A program made the position numbers and the translations under genes. Below the pieces are notes generated by a model. The model made no database searches. It saw only the letters and a program-made list of their open reading frames with translations, and was not told the origin of the DNA. From assembly GCF_042697365.1 (NCBI RefSeq), contig NZ_CP137604.1: a stretch of DNA of 64,000 nucleotides, one strand, 5' to 3'. How positions within the stretch are numbered: the stretch's first letter is position 1; every line of letters starts with the position of its first letter. Shown here piece after piece: positions 9,556 to 19,109 of this stretch. Source of the DNA: Brucella pseudintermedia. Lineage in GTDB: Bacteria; Pseudomonadota; Alphaproteobacteria; Rhizobiales; Rhizobiaceae.

Positions 9556-10347
9556 TCAGACGTGCTGACCGCCATTGATATGAATTTCCGAGCCGGTCAC
9601 GTAGGATGAAGCTTCGGAGCAAAGGAAATAGATGGTTTCCGCAACTTCCGATGTCTTGCCGAGGCGGCGCATGGGAAGCTGCTCCACCAGCTTGTCGGTG
9701 CCCGGTGAAAGGATCGCCGTATCGATTTCGCCCGGCGCAATGGCGTTGACGCGGATCCCATAGGGGCCGAAGTCGGACGCCATTTCGCGGGTCAGCGCAG
9801 CAAGCGCGGCCTTCGACGTCGCATAAGCGGTTCCGGCGAAGGGGTGCACGCGGCTGCCCGCAATCGAGGTCACGTTGACGACCGAGCCCTGCGCCGCCTC
9901 CAGTTCCTTGAACAGGCCGCGCGCCAGCATGATCGGGGCCATGAAGTTGACCTGGAAGACATCGCGCCAGACCGCCATCGGCGTTTCGATGGAGTTCATG
10001 CGGCGGCCGCCTTCCGCCTTGGGCGAGATGCCCGCATTGTTGACCAGTGCGTGAAGCTTGCTGCCATCGGCCTCGAGACGGCGGCGGATCTCGGCGATTG
10101 CCTTGCCGACATCTTCCGGGTCGGCCAGGTCAACCTTGATGTGATCCTCCGGTCCAGCCGGCCATGGGCAGTTGTCGGAAAAATCCTGTCGCGAGCAGGT
10201 GATGACACGCCACCCCGCGCGCGAGAAACGCTTCACTGTCGCGTGGCCGATGCCACGGCTCGCGCCGGTCAGGACCAGGGTCTTGCGTTCGGTATCGGCT
10301 TTGGCGGTGTTGGAACTTGCTACGTCTGTTTTGGTGGCTTGGGACAT
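9556..10347 (-). CDS. Short-chain dehydrogenase/reductase (SDR) family oxidoreductase
   Basis: This 263-aa classical SDR has the cofactor-binding TGASRGIG at 27-34, NNAG, a catalytic Ser in NVTSIAGS and the YATSK active site, ending with the usual GGQHV tail. The frame is open for 14 further codons, but the ATG at 10347 has GAGG nine bases upstream and gives a normal length. The basic residues after the glycine motif suggest NADP(H). The substrate is unknown. A terminator follows it, so it is probably a single transcription unit. Confidence 0.88.
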   Translation of the reverse strand: MSQATKTDVASSNTAKADTERKTLVLTGASRGIGHATVKRFSRAGWRVITCSRQDFSDNCPWPAGPEDHIKVDLADPEDVGKAIAEIRRRLEADGSKLHALVNNAGISPKAEGGRRMNSIETPMAVWRDVFQVNFMAPIMLARGLFKELEAAQGSVVNVTSIAGSRVHPFAGTAYATSKAALAALTREMASDFGPYGIRVNAIAPGEIDTAILSPGTDKLVEQLPMRRLGKTSEVAETIYFLCSEASSYVTGSEIHINGGQHV

Positions 10348-10491
10348 GGAAACCTCGCTCTCCAATCTTGAATAGACCAAGCTGCTCAAGATTTCGAGCG
10401 GAATTAAAGCACATACTGAAAAGTGAGAGCTCCACCCGGTTTGGCCAATTCCCGATGAAACGCGTTCATCGGGAACTGGCAGCTATTCCTG

Positions 10492-10905
10492 TCAGCCCGG
10501 TACGTATTGTTCCAGCTCCGGCAACAGGACGACGCTTTCCTGCTCGTTCGGATCGGTTCGCGCTATTATGGCGGTCGCGGGCTTGTCGCCGAGATTGGCC
10601 GGAAGATGCGGAACACCAGCCGGAATGTAGAACATCTCGCCTTCGCGAACGATGACATGTTCCTCAAGCTTGTCGCCGAACCAGCAATGCGTTTCGCCGG
10701 AAAGCGCATAAATCGCAGTCTCGTGAGACGCGTGGAGATGAGCCTTGGCGCGGGCGCCCGGCGGAATTGTCAGGAGATGCATACAAATGCCAGACGACCC
10801 GACAGTTTCCGCTGCAATACCTTCAAAATAATCGAGGCCCTGTTTTCCGGAATAAGTGTTCCCCGGACGGACGATCCGGCAGACCGGTTTCGATGAACTA
10901 TTCAT
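10492..10905 (-). CDS. Cupin domain protein
   Basis: This small 137-aa single-cupin protein has metal-ligand-like histidines in AHLHASHETAIYALSG (residues about 55-70) and a second cupin motif around FYIPAGVPHLPAN. Such proteins range from sugar isomerases and dioxygenases to storage or regulatory proteins, and nothing here fixes a reaction. It stands between the SDR gene and the class A PBP on the same strand, with about 40 bp to the PBP stop. Confidence 0.8.
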   Translation of the reverse strand: MNSSSKPVCRIVRPGNTYSGKQGLDYFEGIAAETVGSSGICMHLLTIPPGARAKAHLHASHETAIYALSGETHCWFGDKLEEHVIVREGEMFYIPAGVPHLPANLGDKPATAIIARTDPNEQESVVLLPELEQYVPG

Positions 10906-10945
10906 CCTCTTTGCCTTCCTTTAAAAATAACTTTTTTGCTAAGGT

Positions 10946-13258
10946 CTATTGCGAGTTCCCCATTATGATATCGAGCAGTGTTGTGGATTTTCCCGACTGT
11001 TGCGGTTGTCCTGCGCCCACGTCGCCGGGCGGCATCGGACGGTAATTATCATCGGCATTGGCAGGATAGGTCGCCGCGCCGGGCTGTTCGGCAAGCGGAT
11101 AGCCGGTCTCGCTTGATTGCTGAATACCAGTGCGAACCGGAGAATCCGGCGCAAGCGGCCAATAGCCGTCATCGCCATTGTTCGTCATTGGCTGTCCGCC
11201 ATAGGGATCCTGCGGCATCATGCCTGGATCGTAGGGCGCATTCGGGTCGATGCCGTCGCTGCCACCGGGGACGATGTTCTGGATGTCGTAATGGCCCGGA
11301 AGCTCTGCGATGGGTACGCCCTTGTGCGCTTCCTTCATGAAGCTTTTCCAGGCCGCGACCGGCAAGGTCGCGCCGAACACGCGCTTCATGCCCTTGCCGT
11401 CATCATTGCCGAACCATACGCCAGTGGTGAGATTGGCCGTATAGCCGACAAACCACGCATCGCGGAAATTCTGGCTGGTGCCGGTCTTGCCTGCGGCCGG
11501 CCAGCCGAAGGCTGCGCGCTTCGCCGTTCCGTCTTCGACGGTGCGCCGCAGCATCGCATTCATCATGCCGACATTGCGCTCGTCGATCACGCGCGGCCCG
11601 ACGCCATCTTCTTTCTGGTAGAGAACCTTGTCGTTCGAATCAGTTATCCTGGTAATGAAATAGACCGGCGCGCGATAGCCGCCATTGGCAAAGGGCACAT
11701 AAGCATCGGTCAGTTCCAGCAATGTTACTTCCGAAGTGCCGAGCGCCAGCGAGGCATTGGCTTCGAGTTTCGACTGGACGCCGAGCCGGTGCGCCGTGTC
11801 GATCACGGTCTGCGGGCCGACTTCCATCACGAGTTGCGCGGCGACGGAGTTGAGGGAGTGAGAAAGCGCGGTCGCCAGCGTCACTTGCCCCATATATTTG
11901 CCATTGTCGTTACTCGGCGTCCATTTGCCGATGCGGACCGGCGCATCGTTGCGCACGGAGTCCGGCGTGCGGCCCTGTTCAAGCGCGGTCAGATAGACGA
12001 ATGGCTTGAAGGAGGACGCAGGCTGGCGGCGAGCGTCCGTCACACGGTCGAACTGGCTTGCGGCATAATCGACGCCGCCGACCATGGCGCGAACCGCGCC
12101 TGTGCTGTCGATGGAAACAAGCGCGCCCTGGCTCGCATTCATCTTTTTGCCGTTCTGCGAAATCTGATCCTTGATCGCCTCTTCGCCCGCGCGTTGCAGG
12201 TTGAGATCAATCGTGGTCTGGACGGTGATGTCGTCCTTCGCCTCGCCGATCAGTTCCGGCAGTGCGGCCACCACCTTGTCGGCGACATAGTTTTCCGAAC
12301 CCTGCCAGTAGGAGGGCGCCCGTGTCGGCGGTTCGCTTTCGGCAATCGCCATTTGGCTGTCGTCGATCATGCCTTCCTCACGCATCGCGCCCAGCACCAG
12401 CTTGGCGCGGGCGGCGGCGGCTTCCGGATCGCGGGCAGGCGACAGGCGTGACGGAGCCTTCAAAAGACCGGCAAGGGTCGCCGCTTCCATCAGGTTCACA
12501 TCCTTGGCGGACTTGTCGAAATAACGCCGGGAGGCCGCATCGACGCCGAAAGCGCCGGAACCGAGATAAACGCGGTTCAGATACATCTCCAGAATCTGGT
12601 CTTTGGTGTATTTATGCTCGAGCCACAATGCGAGCATGACTTCCTGCACCTTGCGTTCAATCGTGCGGTCGGGCGAAAGGAACAGGTTCTTGGCAAGCTG
12701 CTGGGTGAGTGTCGAGCCGCCCTGAACGGCGCGGCCTGAAACGACATTGGTCACCACCGCACGCGCAAGGCCGATGGGATCTATGCCGAAATGCGAATAA
12801 AAGCGGCGGTCCTCAATGGCGATGACGGCCTTCGGAATGAAGGGCGACATTTCATGCAGGCCCACGGCCTCGCCGCCGGTCGTGCCCCGATTGGCGATCA
12901 GATTGCCATTGACATCGACGATGCGCACATTGGGGGGACGGTCGGGAATGGCCCAGTCCGTCGTCGGCGGCATCTTGGCGGCGAAATAGACCAGCACGCC
13001 TGCAAAGGCGATGCCGCCCCACAGGCCAAGCACCAGACACCAGTAGACCGAGCGGCGCACAAAGCCGAAAAAGCCGCGCGGCTTCTTCTTGCCTCGGCGC
13101 GAAGCGCGGGGCTCCGGTTCGTCTGACTGCCTGCGTCGGCGCTGCTGCGAGCGAGCCATGCGGTCCTCCTCATCGACGCGAAAAACCTCGTCATCATTTT
13201 TCTCTTCGCCACCGAAGGAAGGTTCGATGCGCCGGTTTTTGTCGTCACGCGATGCCAT
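10946..13258 (-). CDS. Class A penicillin-binding protein (PBP1A family)
   Basis: This bifunctional peptidoglycan glycosyltransferase/DD-transpeptidase is anchored by one N-terminal membrane segment (about 69-94). The glycosyltransferase domain has Glu149 in AIEDRRFYSHFG and GGSTLTQQLAKNLFLS at 180-195. The transpeptidase domain has SSFK (Ser415), SLN (468-470) and KTGT (591-594). The tail after about residue 670 is Pro/Gly/Asp/Asn-rich and low in complexity. Two starts are plausible. The ATG at 13258 gives 770 aa. The in-frame ATG at 13159 gives 737 aa and has a much better AGGAGG five bases upstream. Only the cytoplasmic basic N-terminus differs. Confidence 0.93.
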   Translation of the reverse strand: MASRDDKNRRIEPSFGGEEKNDDEVFRVDEEDRMARSQQRRRRQSDEPEPRASRRGKKKPRGFFGFVRRSVYWCLVLGLWGGIAFAGVLVYFAAKMPPTTDWAIPDRPPNVRIVDVNGNLIANRGTTGGEAVGLHEMSPFIPKAVIAIEDRRFYSHFGIDPIGLARAVVTNVVSGRAVQGGSTLTQQLAKNLFLSPDRTIERKVQEVMLALWLEHKYTKDQILEMYLNRVYLGSGAFGVDAASRRYFDKSAKDVNLMEAATLAGLLKAPSRLSPARDPEAAAARAKLVLGAMREEGMIDDSQMAIAESEPPTRAPSYWQGSENYVADKVVAALPELIGEAKDDITVQTTIDLNLQRAGEEAIKDQISQNGKKMNASQGALVSIDSTGAVRAMVGGVDYAASQFDRVTDARRQPASSFKPFVYLTALEQGRTPDSVRNDAPVRIGKWTPSNDNGKYMGQVTLATALSHSLNSVAAQLVMEVGPQTVIDTAHRLGVQSKLEANASLALGTSEVTLLELTDAYVPFANGGYRAPVYFITRITDSNDKVLYQKEDGVGPRVIDERNVGMMNAMLRRTVEDGTAKRAAFGWPAAGKTGTSQNFRDAWFVGYTANLTTGVWFGNDDGKGMKRVFGATLPVAAWKSFMKEAHKGVPIAELPGHYDIQNIVPGGSDGIDPNAPYDPGMMPQDPYGGQPMTNNGDDGYWPLAPDSPVRTGIQQSSETGYPLAEQPGAATYPANADDNYRPMPPGDVGAGQPQQSGKSTTLLDIIMGNSQ

Positions 13259-13420
13259 GTCAGTCTGGAGCCGCCCACCCGTTTGCTGGCCCGATCGTGC
13301 TGCGGACCAGTCATTTTGATAATGTTTGCGTGCTTTGCGAGGTTCGTGCCGCAAAAGCAGACAGGGCTTAATCCGGTGCAGGGTAAATGCGGCAGTTTAA
13401 AGGGACGTAAATCATCCATG

Positions 13421-13448
13421 CACAAAAAAAGCCCCACCGGTGTGGGGC
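13421..13448 (-). terminator. Terminator after the downstream Omp25-family gene
   Basis: A perfect 7-bp stem, GCCCCAC (13431-13437) with GTGGGGC (13442-13448), is followed on the minus strand by seven T residues. It lies between the Omp gene and the PBP gene, about 130 nt past the Omp stop and beyond the palindromic repeat. Confidence 0.8.
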
Positions 13449-13475
13449 CTTTCGCGATAACAAACTGCCTGGTGC

Positions 13476-13581
13476 TAAGAGCGGTTCCTATCTTAACGGT
13501 ATCATCGGAGCCGCTCTAACTAGTTGTTTCGTCGCATTTCGATGCGCAGGCGTTTCACCCTTTTGGCGCGAAAATGCTTTA
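13476..13581. repeat. Palindromic repeat element of about 100 bp, copy B
   Basis: The reverse complement aligns over its full length with the element at 62658-62761: a GCATTTTCGC...GAAATGCG half, then an AGAGCGGCTCC...GGAACCGCTCT half. Each half is an imperfect palindrome. The end nearest the Omp gene reads TAAAGC on the minus strand and contains that gene's TAA stop. It resembles the Bru-RS/RIME-type repeats known in Brucella and rhizobia. The alignment was done by eye. Confidence 0.75.
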
Positions 13582-14271
13582 GAACTTGTATGCGATGCCG
13601 AGGCGGATATCGTTGGTCTTGTACGAGCCGCGGGTGCTGACATCGCCAAAATCGAAGTCCTTGTTACCGAAATCGGTGTAGCGGTATTCAAGGCGCAGCG
13701 TGATATTGTCGGTCGCTGCATAGTCGATACCGGCACCTGCCGTCCAGCCGGTCAGCGTCTGGCTGTCGCTATAACTGCTGCCGTCGCCGATGGTGATAGA
13801 GTTCTTGACCTGACCGAAAGCCACACCGCCGGCGATGTAGGGCATGAAGCGGTCAATCGCGTAACCGGCCCGTGCGCGCACGGCACCCGACCATTCCAGT
13901 TTTGATTCAAGCGAGGTCCGAACCGGGAGACTATCGTCGCTCCAGTAGTCCTGGGACTCCTTCAGGTCATTATAGTCGAAATTGGCGTCGATACCGAGAA
14001 TGACACTATTGCCCAAGTCGAAGTTGTAGCCGGCATAGATACCGCCGAGGAAGCCGTTCGGCTTGAACTCCGCATAGCTACCCCCGTCGCCGTCCAGCTT
14101 GTCGCGACCCCAGCCCCAACCGATTTCGCCACCGATATAGGCACCGCCCCACGAAAACATTGGCGCTGCGAACGGAACGGGTTCCTGCGACATGATCGCG
14201 TCCGCTGCAAAGGCACTGCCGTTGGCAGCAATTGCGATAAGGGATGCGCCAAGAATGACTTTAAGATTCAT
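13579..14271 (-). CDS. Omp25/Omp31-family outer-membrane beta-barrel protein (first of tandem pair)
   Basis: This 230-aa outer-membrane protein starts with a signal peptide (hydrophobic stretch 5-20, cleavage likely after AFA) and ends in a C-terminal Phe preceded by GIAYKF, the typical barrel-assembly signature. Repeated motifs typical of the alphaproteobacterial Omp25/31 family are GGAYIGGEIGWGWG, NGFLGGIYAGYNFDLGN, WSGAVRARAGYAIDRFMPYIAGG and LRLEYRYTDFG. It is clearly paralogous to the next gene. It probably corresponds to the Omp25c/Omp25d (Omp22) pair of Brucella, but I cannot assign which. AAGGA lies seven bases upstream of the ATG. Confidence 0.92.
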   Translation of the reverse strand: MNLKVILGASLIAIAANGSAFAADAIMSQEPVPFAAPMFSWGGAYIGGEIGWGWGRDKLDGDGGSYAEFKPNGFLGGIYAGYNFDLGNSVILGIDANFDYNDLKESQDYWSDDSLPVRTSLESKLEWSGAVRARAGYAIDRFMPYIAGGVAFGQVKNSITIGDGSSYSDSQTLTGWTAGAGIDYAATDNITLRLEYRYTDFGNKDFDFGDVSTRGSYKTNDIRLGIAYKF

Positions 14272-14489
14272 GGAAAGATCCTTTGAAATATATGTGAGTT
14301 AATATCTCTCAATGGATAGGTCATGTCGCCGCGAATGTATGTAACATAAAGGCAACACGAAAAGGTTTTCCATTAATTTTTGCGTATTAGTTCATTATAT
14401 AACTATTGGCTTCTAATATTATTGCTTTAGAAAAAACATGAATATATTGTTTTCGTCGAAATTATTTATGCGCTTGCAATCGACCAAAA

Positions 14490-14514
14490 TAAAAAGGCCC
14501 CGCTTTGCGGGGCC
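14490..14514 (-). terminator. Terminator between the two Omp genes
   Basis: The perfect 8-bp stem GGCCCCGC/GCGGGGCC (14496-14503 and 14507-14514) with a 3-nt loop is followed on the minus strand by TTTTTATTTT. It is 25 nt past the stop of the upstream Omp gene. The two paralogues are therefore likely transcribed separately, with a separate AT-rich promoter region at about 14272-14490. Confidence 0.88.
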
Positions 14515-14539
14515 TTGGATTTTGTCGTCCTGCAGAAAA

Positions 14540-15229
14540 TCAGAACTTGTATGCGACGCCGAGGCGAACTTCGTTGGTCTTGAAGTCCTGATTGATGTTC
14601 AGGCCGCCAAAGTCGATGTCCTTGTCGCCGTAATCGGTGTAGCGATATTCAAGACGAACGATCAGGTTGTCGGTCGCGGCATAGTCCACGCCGGCGCCTG
14701 CGGTCCAGCCGGTAAGCGTCTTGCTCTCGGAGAAGCTGCCGACGCCATCGATGCTACCGCTGTTCTTGATGTTGCCGAAGGCTACACCGCCAGCGATATA
14801 TGGCATGAAGCGGTCAACCGCATAGCCGACGCGGGCGCGAACGGCACCGGACCAGCGAAGCTTGGTTTCGAAGTCGCCGACTGCGAGGTCGCCGTCGAAA
14901 ACGTCGATGCCCTTGGAAACGTCGTTATAGGTCACATCACCGTCAATGCCGAGAACGACATTGTTGCCGAGGTCGAAGTTATAACCGGCATAAACGCCAC
15001 CGAGGAAACCGTCCGGCTTGACATTGCCATAGCTGAACACATCGCCGTCGAAGTTCGACTTGCCCCAGCCGTAGCCGATCTGGCCACCGATATAAGCGCC
15101 GGTCCAGGTGAAGGACGGAGCGACCACAACAGGAGCTGGTTCCTGTTCGATGACGGCGTCGGCAGCCTTTGCGCCCGTAGCGGCCACAAGGGCGACAGTC
15201 GATGCAAGAAGAAGGGCCTTGAGCTTCAT
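14540..15229 (-). CDS. Omp25/Omp31-family outer-membrane beta-barrel protein (second of tandem pair)
   Basis: The protein is 229 aa. The ATG at 15229 is preceded by GGAGG with a 6-nt gap and gives MKLKALLLAS followed by a hydrophobic stretch and AKA, a clear signal peptide. The extra 11 upstream codons are unlikely to be translated. It ends in GVAYKF with the terminal Phe. It shares WTGAYIGG, KPDGFLGGVYAGYNFDLGNNVVLG, WSGAVRARVGYAVDRFMPYIAGGVAFG and RLEYRYTDYGDKD with its neighbour and differs mostly in putative surface loops. It belongs to the Omp25c/d group. In Brucella such proteins stabilise the outer membrane. Confidence 0.92.
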   Translation of the reverse strand: MKLKALLLASTVALVAATGAKAADAVIEQEPAPVVVAPSFTWTGAYIGGQIGYGWGKSNFDGDVFSYGNVKPDGFLGGVYAGYNFDLGNNVVLGIDGDVTYNDVSKGIDVFDGDLAVGDFETKLRWSGAVRARVGYAVDRFMPYIAGGVAFGNIKNSGSIDGVGSFSESKTLTGWTAGAGVDYAATDNLIVRLEYRYTDYGDKDIDFGGLNINQDFKTNEVRLGVAYKF

Positions 15230-15482
15230 GATAAACCTCCTGAAGGAAAGTCTCAGAACCAATATTTATCCCCAATATAAGCGATTGCTGCCAAATGTCT
15301 GTAGCAAACGGGACACAGCAAGCGGAATGTGACATGAGCAATACACGTTCCCGTGATCGTTTTGTGATGAGTCTTGGCAGAAGGCAGGCGCAATATGGCG
15401 CAGGCAAGCGCAAGTTCTTCGGGATGTGATTATGCCGCCGTTCGGGTTATAGAGGGCAGGACAACTTGCGAGGGGCACGGAA

Positions 15483-16598
15483 ATGCATGGCACGATGGGC
15501 GTGGGGCAGCGGGTCGACTGGGTCGATATTGCCAAGGGCATCTGCATTATCTTCGTGGTGATGATGCATTCGACGCTCGGCGTGGAGAAGGCTGCCGGTG
15601 CGCAAGGCTGGATGCATTATGTTGTAGCCTTTGCCAAGCCTTTCCGCATGCCGGATTTCTTCATGATTTCAGGCCTCTTCCTCAGTCTCGTCATAGACAG
15701 GCCCTGGCGGCGCTACCTTGACCGCAAGGTCGTGCACTTTCTCTATTTCTATATTCTGTGGCTGACGATCCAGTTTGCCTTCAAGGCACCCGGCATCGCC
15801 AGCGAAGCCGGATTGTCCGGCGTAGTGAACGCTTATCTCATGGCTTTCATAGAGCCGTTCGGCACGCTCTGGTTCATCTATATCCTGCCGGTTTTCTTCA
15901 TAGCAACGCGGCTGTTGAAGCGCGTGCCGGTGGGTGTAATCTTCGCGGTGCTGGCATTGCTGGAAATCCTGCCGATCCACACGGGCTGGGTCATGGTGGA
16001 CGAATTCTGCTCGCGGTTCGTCTATTTCTATGCGGGCTATGCCTTTGCTCCCGCCATTTTCCGGGTTGCCGACTGGCTGCGCCAGCGTCCGCTCATCGGC
16101 ATCGCCGGATTGCTGGTATGGGGATTTGTCGAATACAAGCTGGTTTTCACGCCGGTGCCGGAAAGCCTCGCCGCGCTGATATCGCCCGCAGGCGACCTTC
16201 TGCAAGGGCGCGGCGCGGTCAGCGATCTTCCGGTTGTCTCGCTCCTGCTGGGCCTGGTGGGGGCGCTGGCGATTATTTCCATCTCGTCGCTTCTAAGCCT
16301 CCTGCCAGCCGCAAACCTGCTGCATCGTGGCTTGAGCTGGCTCGGCGCGCATTCGATCGTCGTCTATCTGGCCTTCTTTCTGCCGATGGCCATTGCCCGC
16401 ACCGTACTGCTGAAACTCGGCATTGGCGATATCGGCACCGTCTCGCTTCTTACCACTGCAAGCGGCGTGGTTGGACCGGTCATTCTTTATGGCCTTATCC
16501 AGTGGAGCGGTTACGGGAAATTCCTGTTTCGTCGCCCGGCCTGGGCCCATATAGACAGCGAATCGCAAAAGAAAACGGCGGCTGCTGCCGCCGTTTGA
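15483..16598 (+). CDS. Acyltransferase-3 family integral membrane protein
   Basis: The 371-aa polytopic protein, with about ten hydrophobic segments, begins with the diagnostic RVDWVDIAKGICIIFVVMMHS motif region. That region carries the conserved Asp-x-x-[KR]-G and a His of the acyltransferase-3 (NodX/OafA) family, whose members O-acylate surface or periplasmic glycans. RFPDF-like FRMPDFFMISGLF follows. Possible substrates here, such as glucan, O-antigen or peptidoglycan, are speculation. GAGGGG lies upstream of the ATG. The last codons (KKTAAAAAV) are written in a sequence that forms a terminator for the convergent gene. Confidence 0.87.
   Translation: MHGTMGVGQRVDWVDIAKGICIIFVVMMHSTLGVEKAAGAQGWMHYVVAFAKPFRMPDFFMISGLFLSLVIDRPWRRYLDRKVVHFLYFYILWLTIQFAFKAPGIASEAGLSGVVNAYLMAFIEPFGTLWFIYILPVFFIATRLLKRVPVGVIFAVLALLEILPIHTGWVMVDEFCSRFVYFYAGYAFAPAIFRVADWLRQRPLIGIAGLLVWGFVEYKLVFTPVPESLAALISPAGDLLQGRGAVSDLPVVSLLLGLVGALAIISISSLLSLLPAANLLHRGLSWLGAHSIVVYLAFFLPMAIARTVLLKLGIGDIGTVSLLTTASGVVGPVILYGLIQWSGYGKFLFRRPAWAHIDSESQKKTAAAAAV
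16564..16596 (-). terminator. Terminator of the RNase D gene, embedded in the acyltransferase 3' end
   Basis: A perfect 10-bp stem (16573-16582 with 16587-16596) and a 4-nt loop are followed on the minus strand by TCTTTTGCG, making a TTTTCTTTT run at the stem base. It lies within the coding sequence of the convergent acyltransferase, just before its stop. Confidence 0.7.
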
Positions 16599-16622
16599 TG
16601 GTTGGAGAGCTTTCGTGCAGCC

Positions 16623-17240
16623 TCAGCTATGCGCGAAAATATCGTCTTCCGGCCAGCCCATGAGATCAAGTTCGGAGCGTGTCGGCAGGAATTTGAAGCA
16701 GGCTTCGGCCTGTTTAGCACGGCCATCGCGCTCCAGCCGCTGCTCAAGCACGGCTTTCAGGCGATGCAGGTAGAGCACGTCGGAAGCCGCATATTCAAGC
16801 TGCGCGGCTGAGAGCGTGTCCGCTGCCCAGTCCGACGATTGCTGCTGCTTGGAAATCGAAACGTCGAGAAGCTCGTTGCAAAGCTCTTTCAGGCCGTGAC
16901 GGTCCGTATAGGTCCGTGTCAGCTTCGAGGCAATCTTGGTGCAGAACACCGGCTGCGGCATGGTGCCGAACGTATGCGCCAGCACCGCCAGGTCGAAACG
17001 ACCGAAATGAAAGATCTTGGTGATGGACCGATCTTTCAGAAGCTTGACCAGATTTGGCGCCTTCTTCTGTCCGGCTTCGATCTGGATCACGTCCGCCGTA
17101 CCGTCGCCGGGCGAAATCTGCACCACGCAAAGCCGGTCGCGATGCGGGTTCAGGCCCAGCGTCTCGGTGTCTATGGCGACCGCGTTCACCTGATAGTGAT
17201 CGAGGTTCGGCAGATCGTTTTTGTGAAAACGGATTGTCAT
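16623..17240 (-). CDS. rnd: Ribonuclease D-type 3'-5' exonuclease (short form)
   Basis: This 205-aa DnaQ-like exonuclease carries the DEDDy pattern. Exo I is AIDTETLGL (Asp24, Glu26), Exo II is FHFGRFDLAVL and Exo III is YAASDVLYLHRL with Tyr/Asp. It lacks the C-terminal HRDC domains of E. coli RNase D, which is usual for the short alphaproteobacterial form. The role is likely 3' trimming of stable RNA. It sits downstream of the M20 peptidase gene on the same strand, separated by 44 nt that contain half of a 28-bp duplication. Confidence 0.88.
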   Translation of the reverse strand: MTIRFHKNDLPNLDHYQVNAVAIDTETLGLNPHRDRLCVVQISPGDGTADVIQIEAGQKKAPNLVKLLKDRSITKIFHFGRFDLAVLAHTFGTMPQPVFCTKIASKLTRTYTDRHGLKELCNELLDVSISKQQQSSDWAADTLSAAQLEYAASDVLYLHRLKAVLEQRLERDGRAKQAEACFKFLPTRSELDLMGWPEDDIFAHS

Positions 17241-17284
17241 TCAGTTGTCCTTGCTTCGCGGCAATAGCCGCTATGATTCTTGCC

Positions 17285-18694
<1,410 letters not shown>

Positions 18695-18798
18695 GGAAAC
18701 TTCCTGACGAGTCGTAACGTAAACTGGCGGCACACTACAACCAGCATCGTCAAGAGGAAACCCAATTTGAAGGAAAGCCGCTCTCCCAAAAATGAATT

Positions 18799-18831
18799 GG
18801 CCGTTACGGTGAGGGGGTTACCGTAACGGCC
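18799..18831. repeat. Perfect 12-bp inverted repeat upstream of polA
   Basis: GGCCGTTACGGT (18799-18810) and ACCGTAACGGCC (18820-18831) are exact reverse complements separated by 9 nt. Neither strand has a proper T-run beside it, so it is more likely an operator or RNA structure than a terminator. It lies in the divergent region between the M20 peptidase and polA. Confidence 0.75.
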
Positions 18832-18848
18832 ATATCACTACACTCAAA

Positions 18849-18882
18849 GCGGCAGCCCGGAGAGGGGAAATGAGGCTGCCGC
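18849..18882 (+). promoter_or_regulatory. Hairpin presenting SD and ATG in its loop, polA leader
   Basis: GCGGCAGCC (18849-18857) pairs with GGCTGCCGC (18874-18882). The 16-nt loop contains GAGAGGGG and an ATG at 18870. That ATG opens a 79-codon frame running to 19109, whose TGA overlaps the polA ATG. The rest of the 411-bp region (18695-19105) shows only this hairpin and the 12-bp inverted repeat; I see no clear promoter boxes. The regulatory function is inferred. Confidence 0.45.
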
Positions 18883-19109
18883 TAACATCCGGTATCCAAC
18901 GGGGGACGGGTCAGAAGACCGGCGACCGACGAACTGTCGATGACCTGGATTTGGCCTTTCAACTGTGGCTATTCAAGGGCACGGAAGATTACAAATCTGT
19001 AACAAACCTGTTATCGCGACGTGATGGGTTTCTTTCACGTGGACGGTTGTTTCTCCTGACACGGGAGCGGTTTCCTTTATTGCGGCTTTCCTCTAATTCT
19101 ATCTTATGA
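18870..19109 (+). CDS. Possible 79-aa leader ORF overlapping the polA start (doubtful)
   Basis: It begins MRLPLTSGIQ and ends RLSSNSIL. It has a good Shine-Dalgarno (GAGGGG, two bases before the ATG) in a hairpin loop, and it ends in an ATGA overlap with polA, which itself has no visible Shine-Dalgarno. The protein sequence has no recognisable domain and looks unlike a conserved protein. It could be a translated leader coupling polA translation, or a chance open frame. I include it because the arrangement decides how polA may be initiated. Confidence 0.25.
   Translation: MRLPLTSGIQRGTGQKTGDRRTVDDLDLAFQLWLFKGTEDYKSVTNLLSRRDGFLSRGRLFLLTRERFPLLRLSSNSIL

Noticed and set aside
11117..12451. Open frame of about 444 codons opposite the class A PBP gene
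   Set aside because: No domain is recognisable, and it lies wholly within the PBP transpeptidase coding region.
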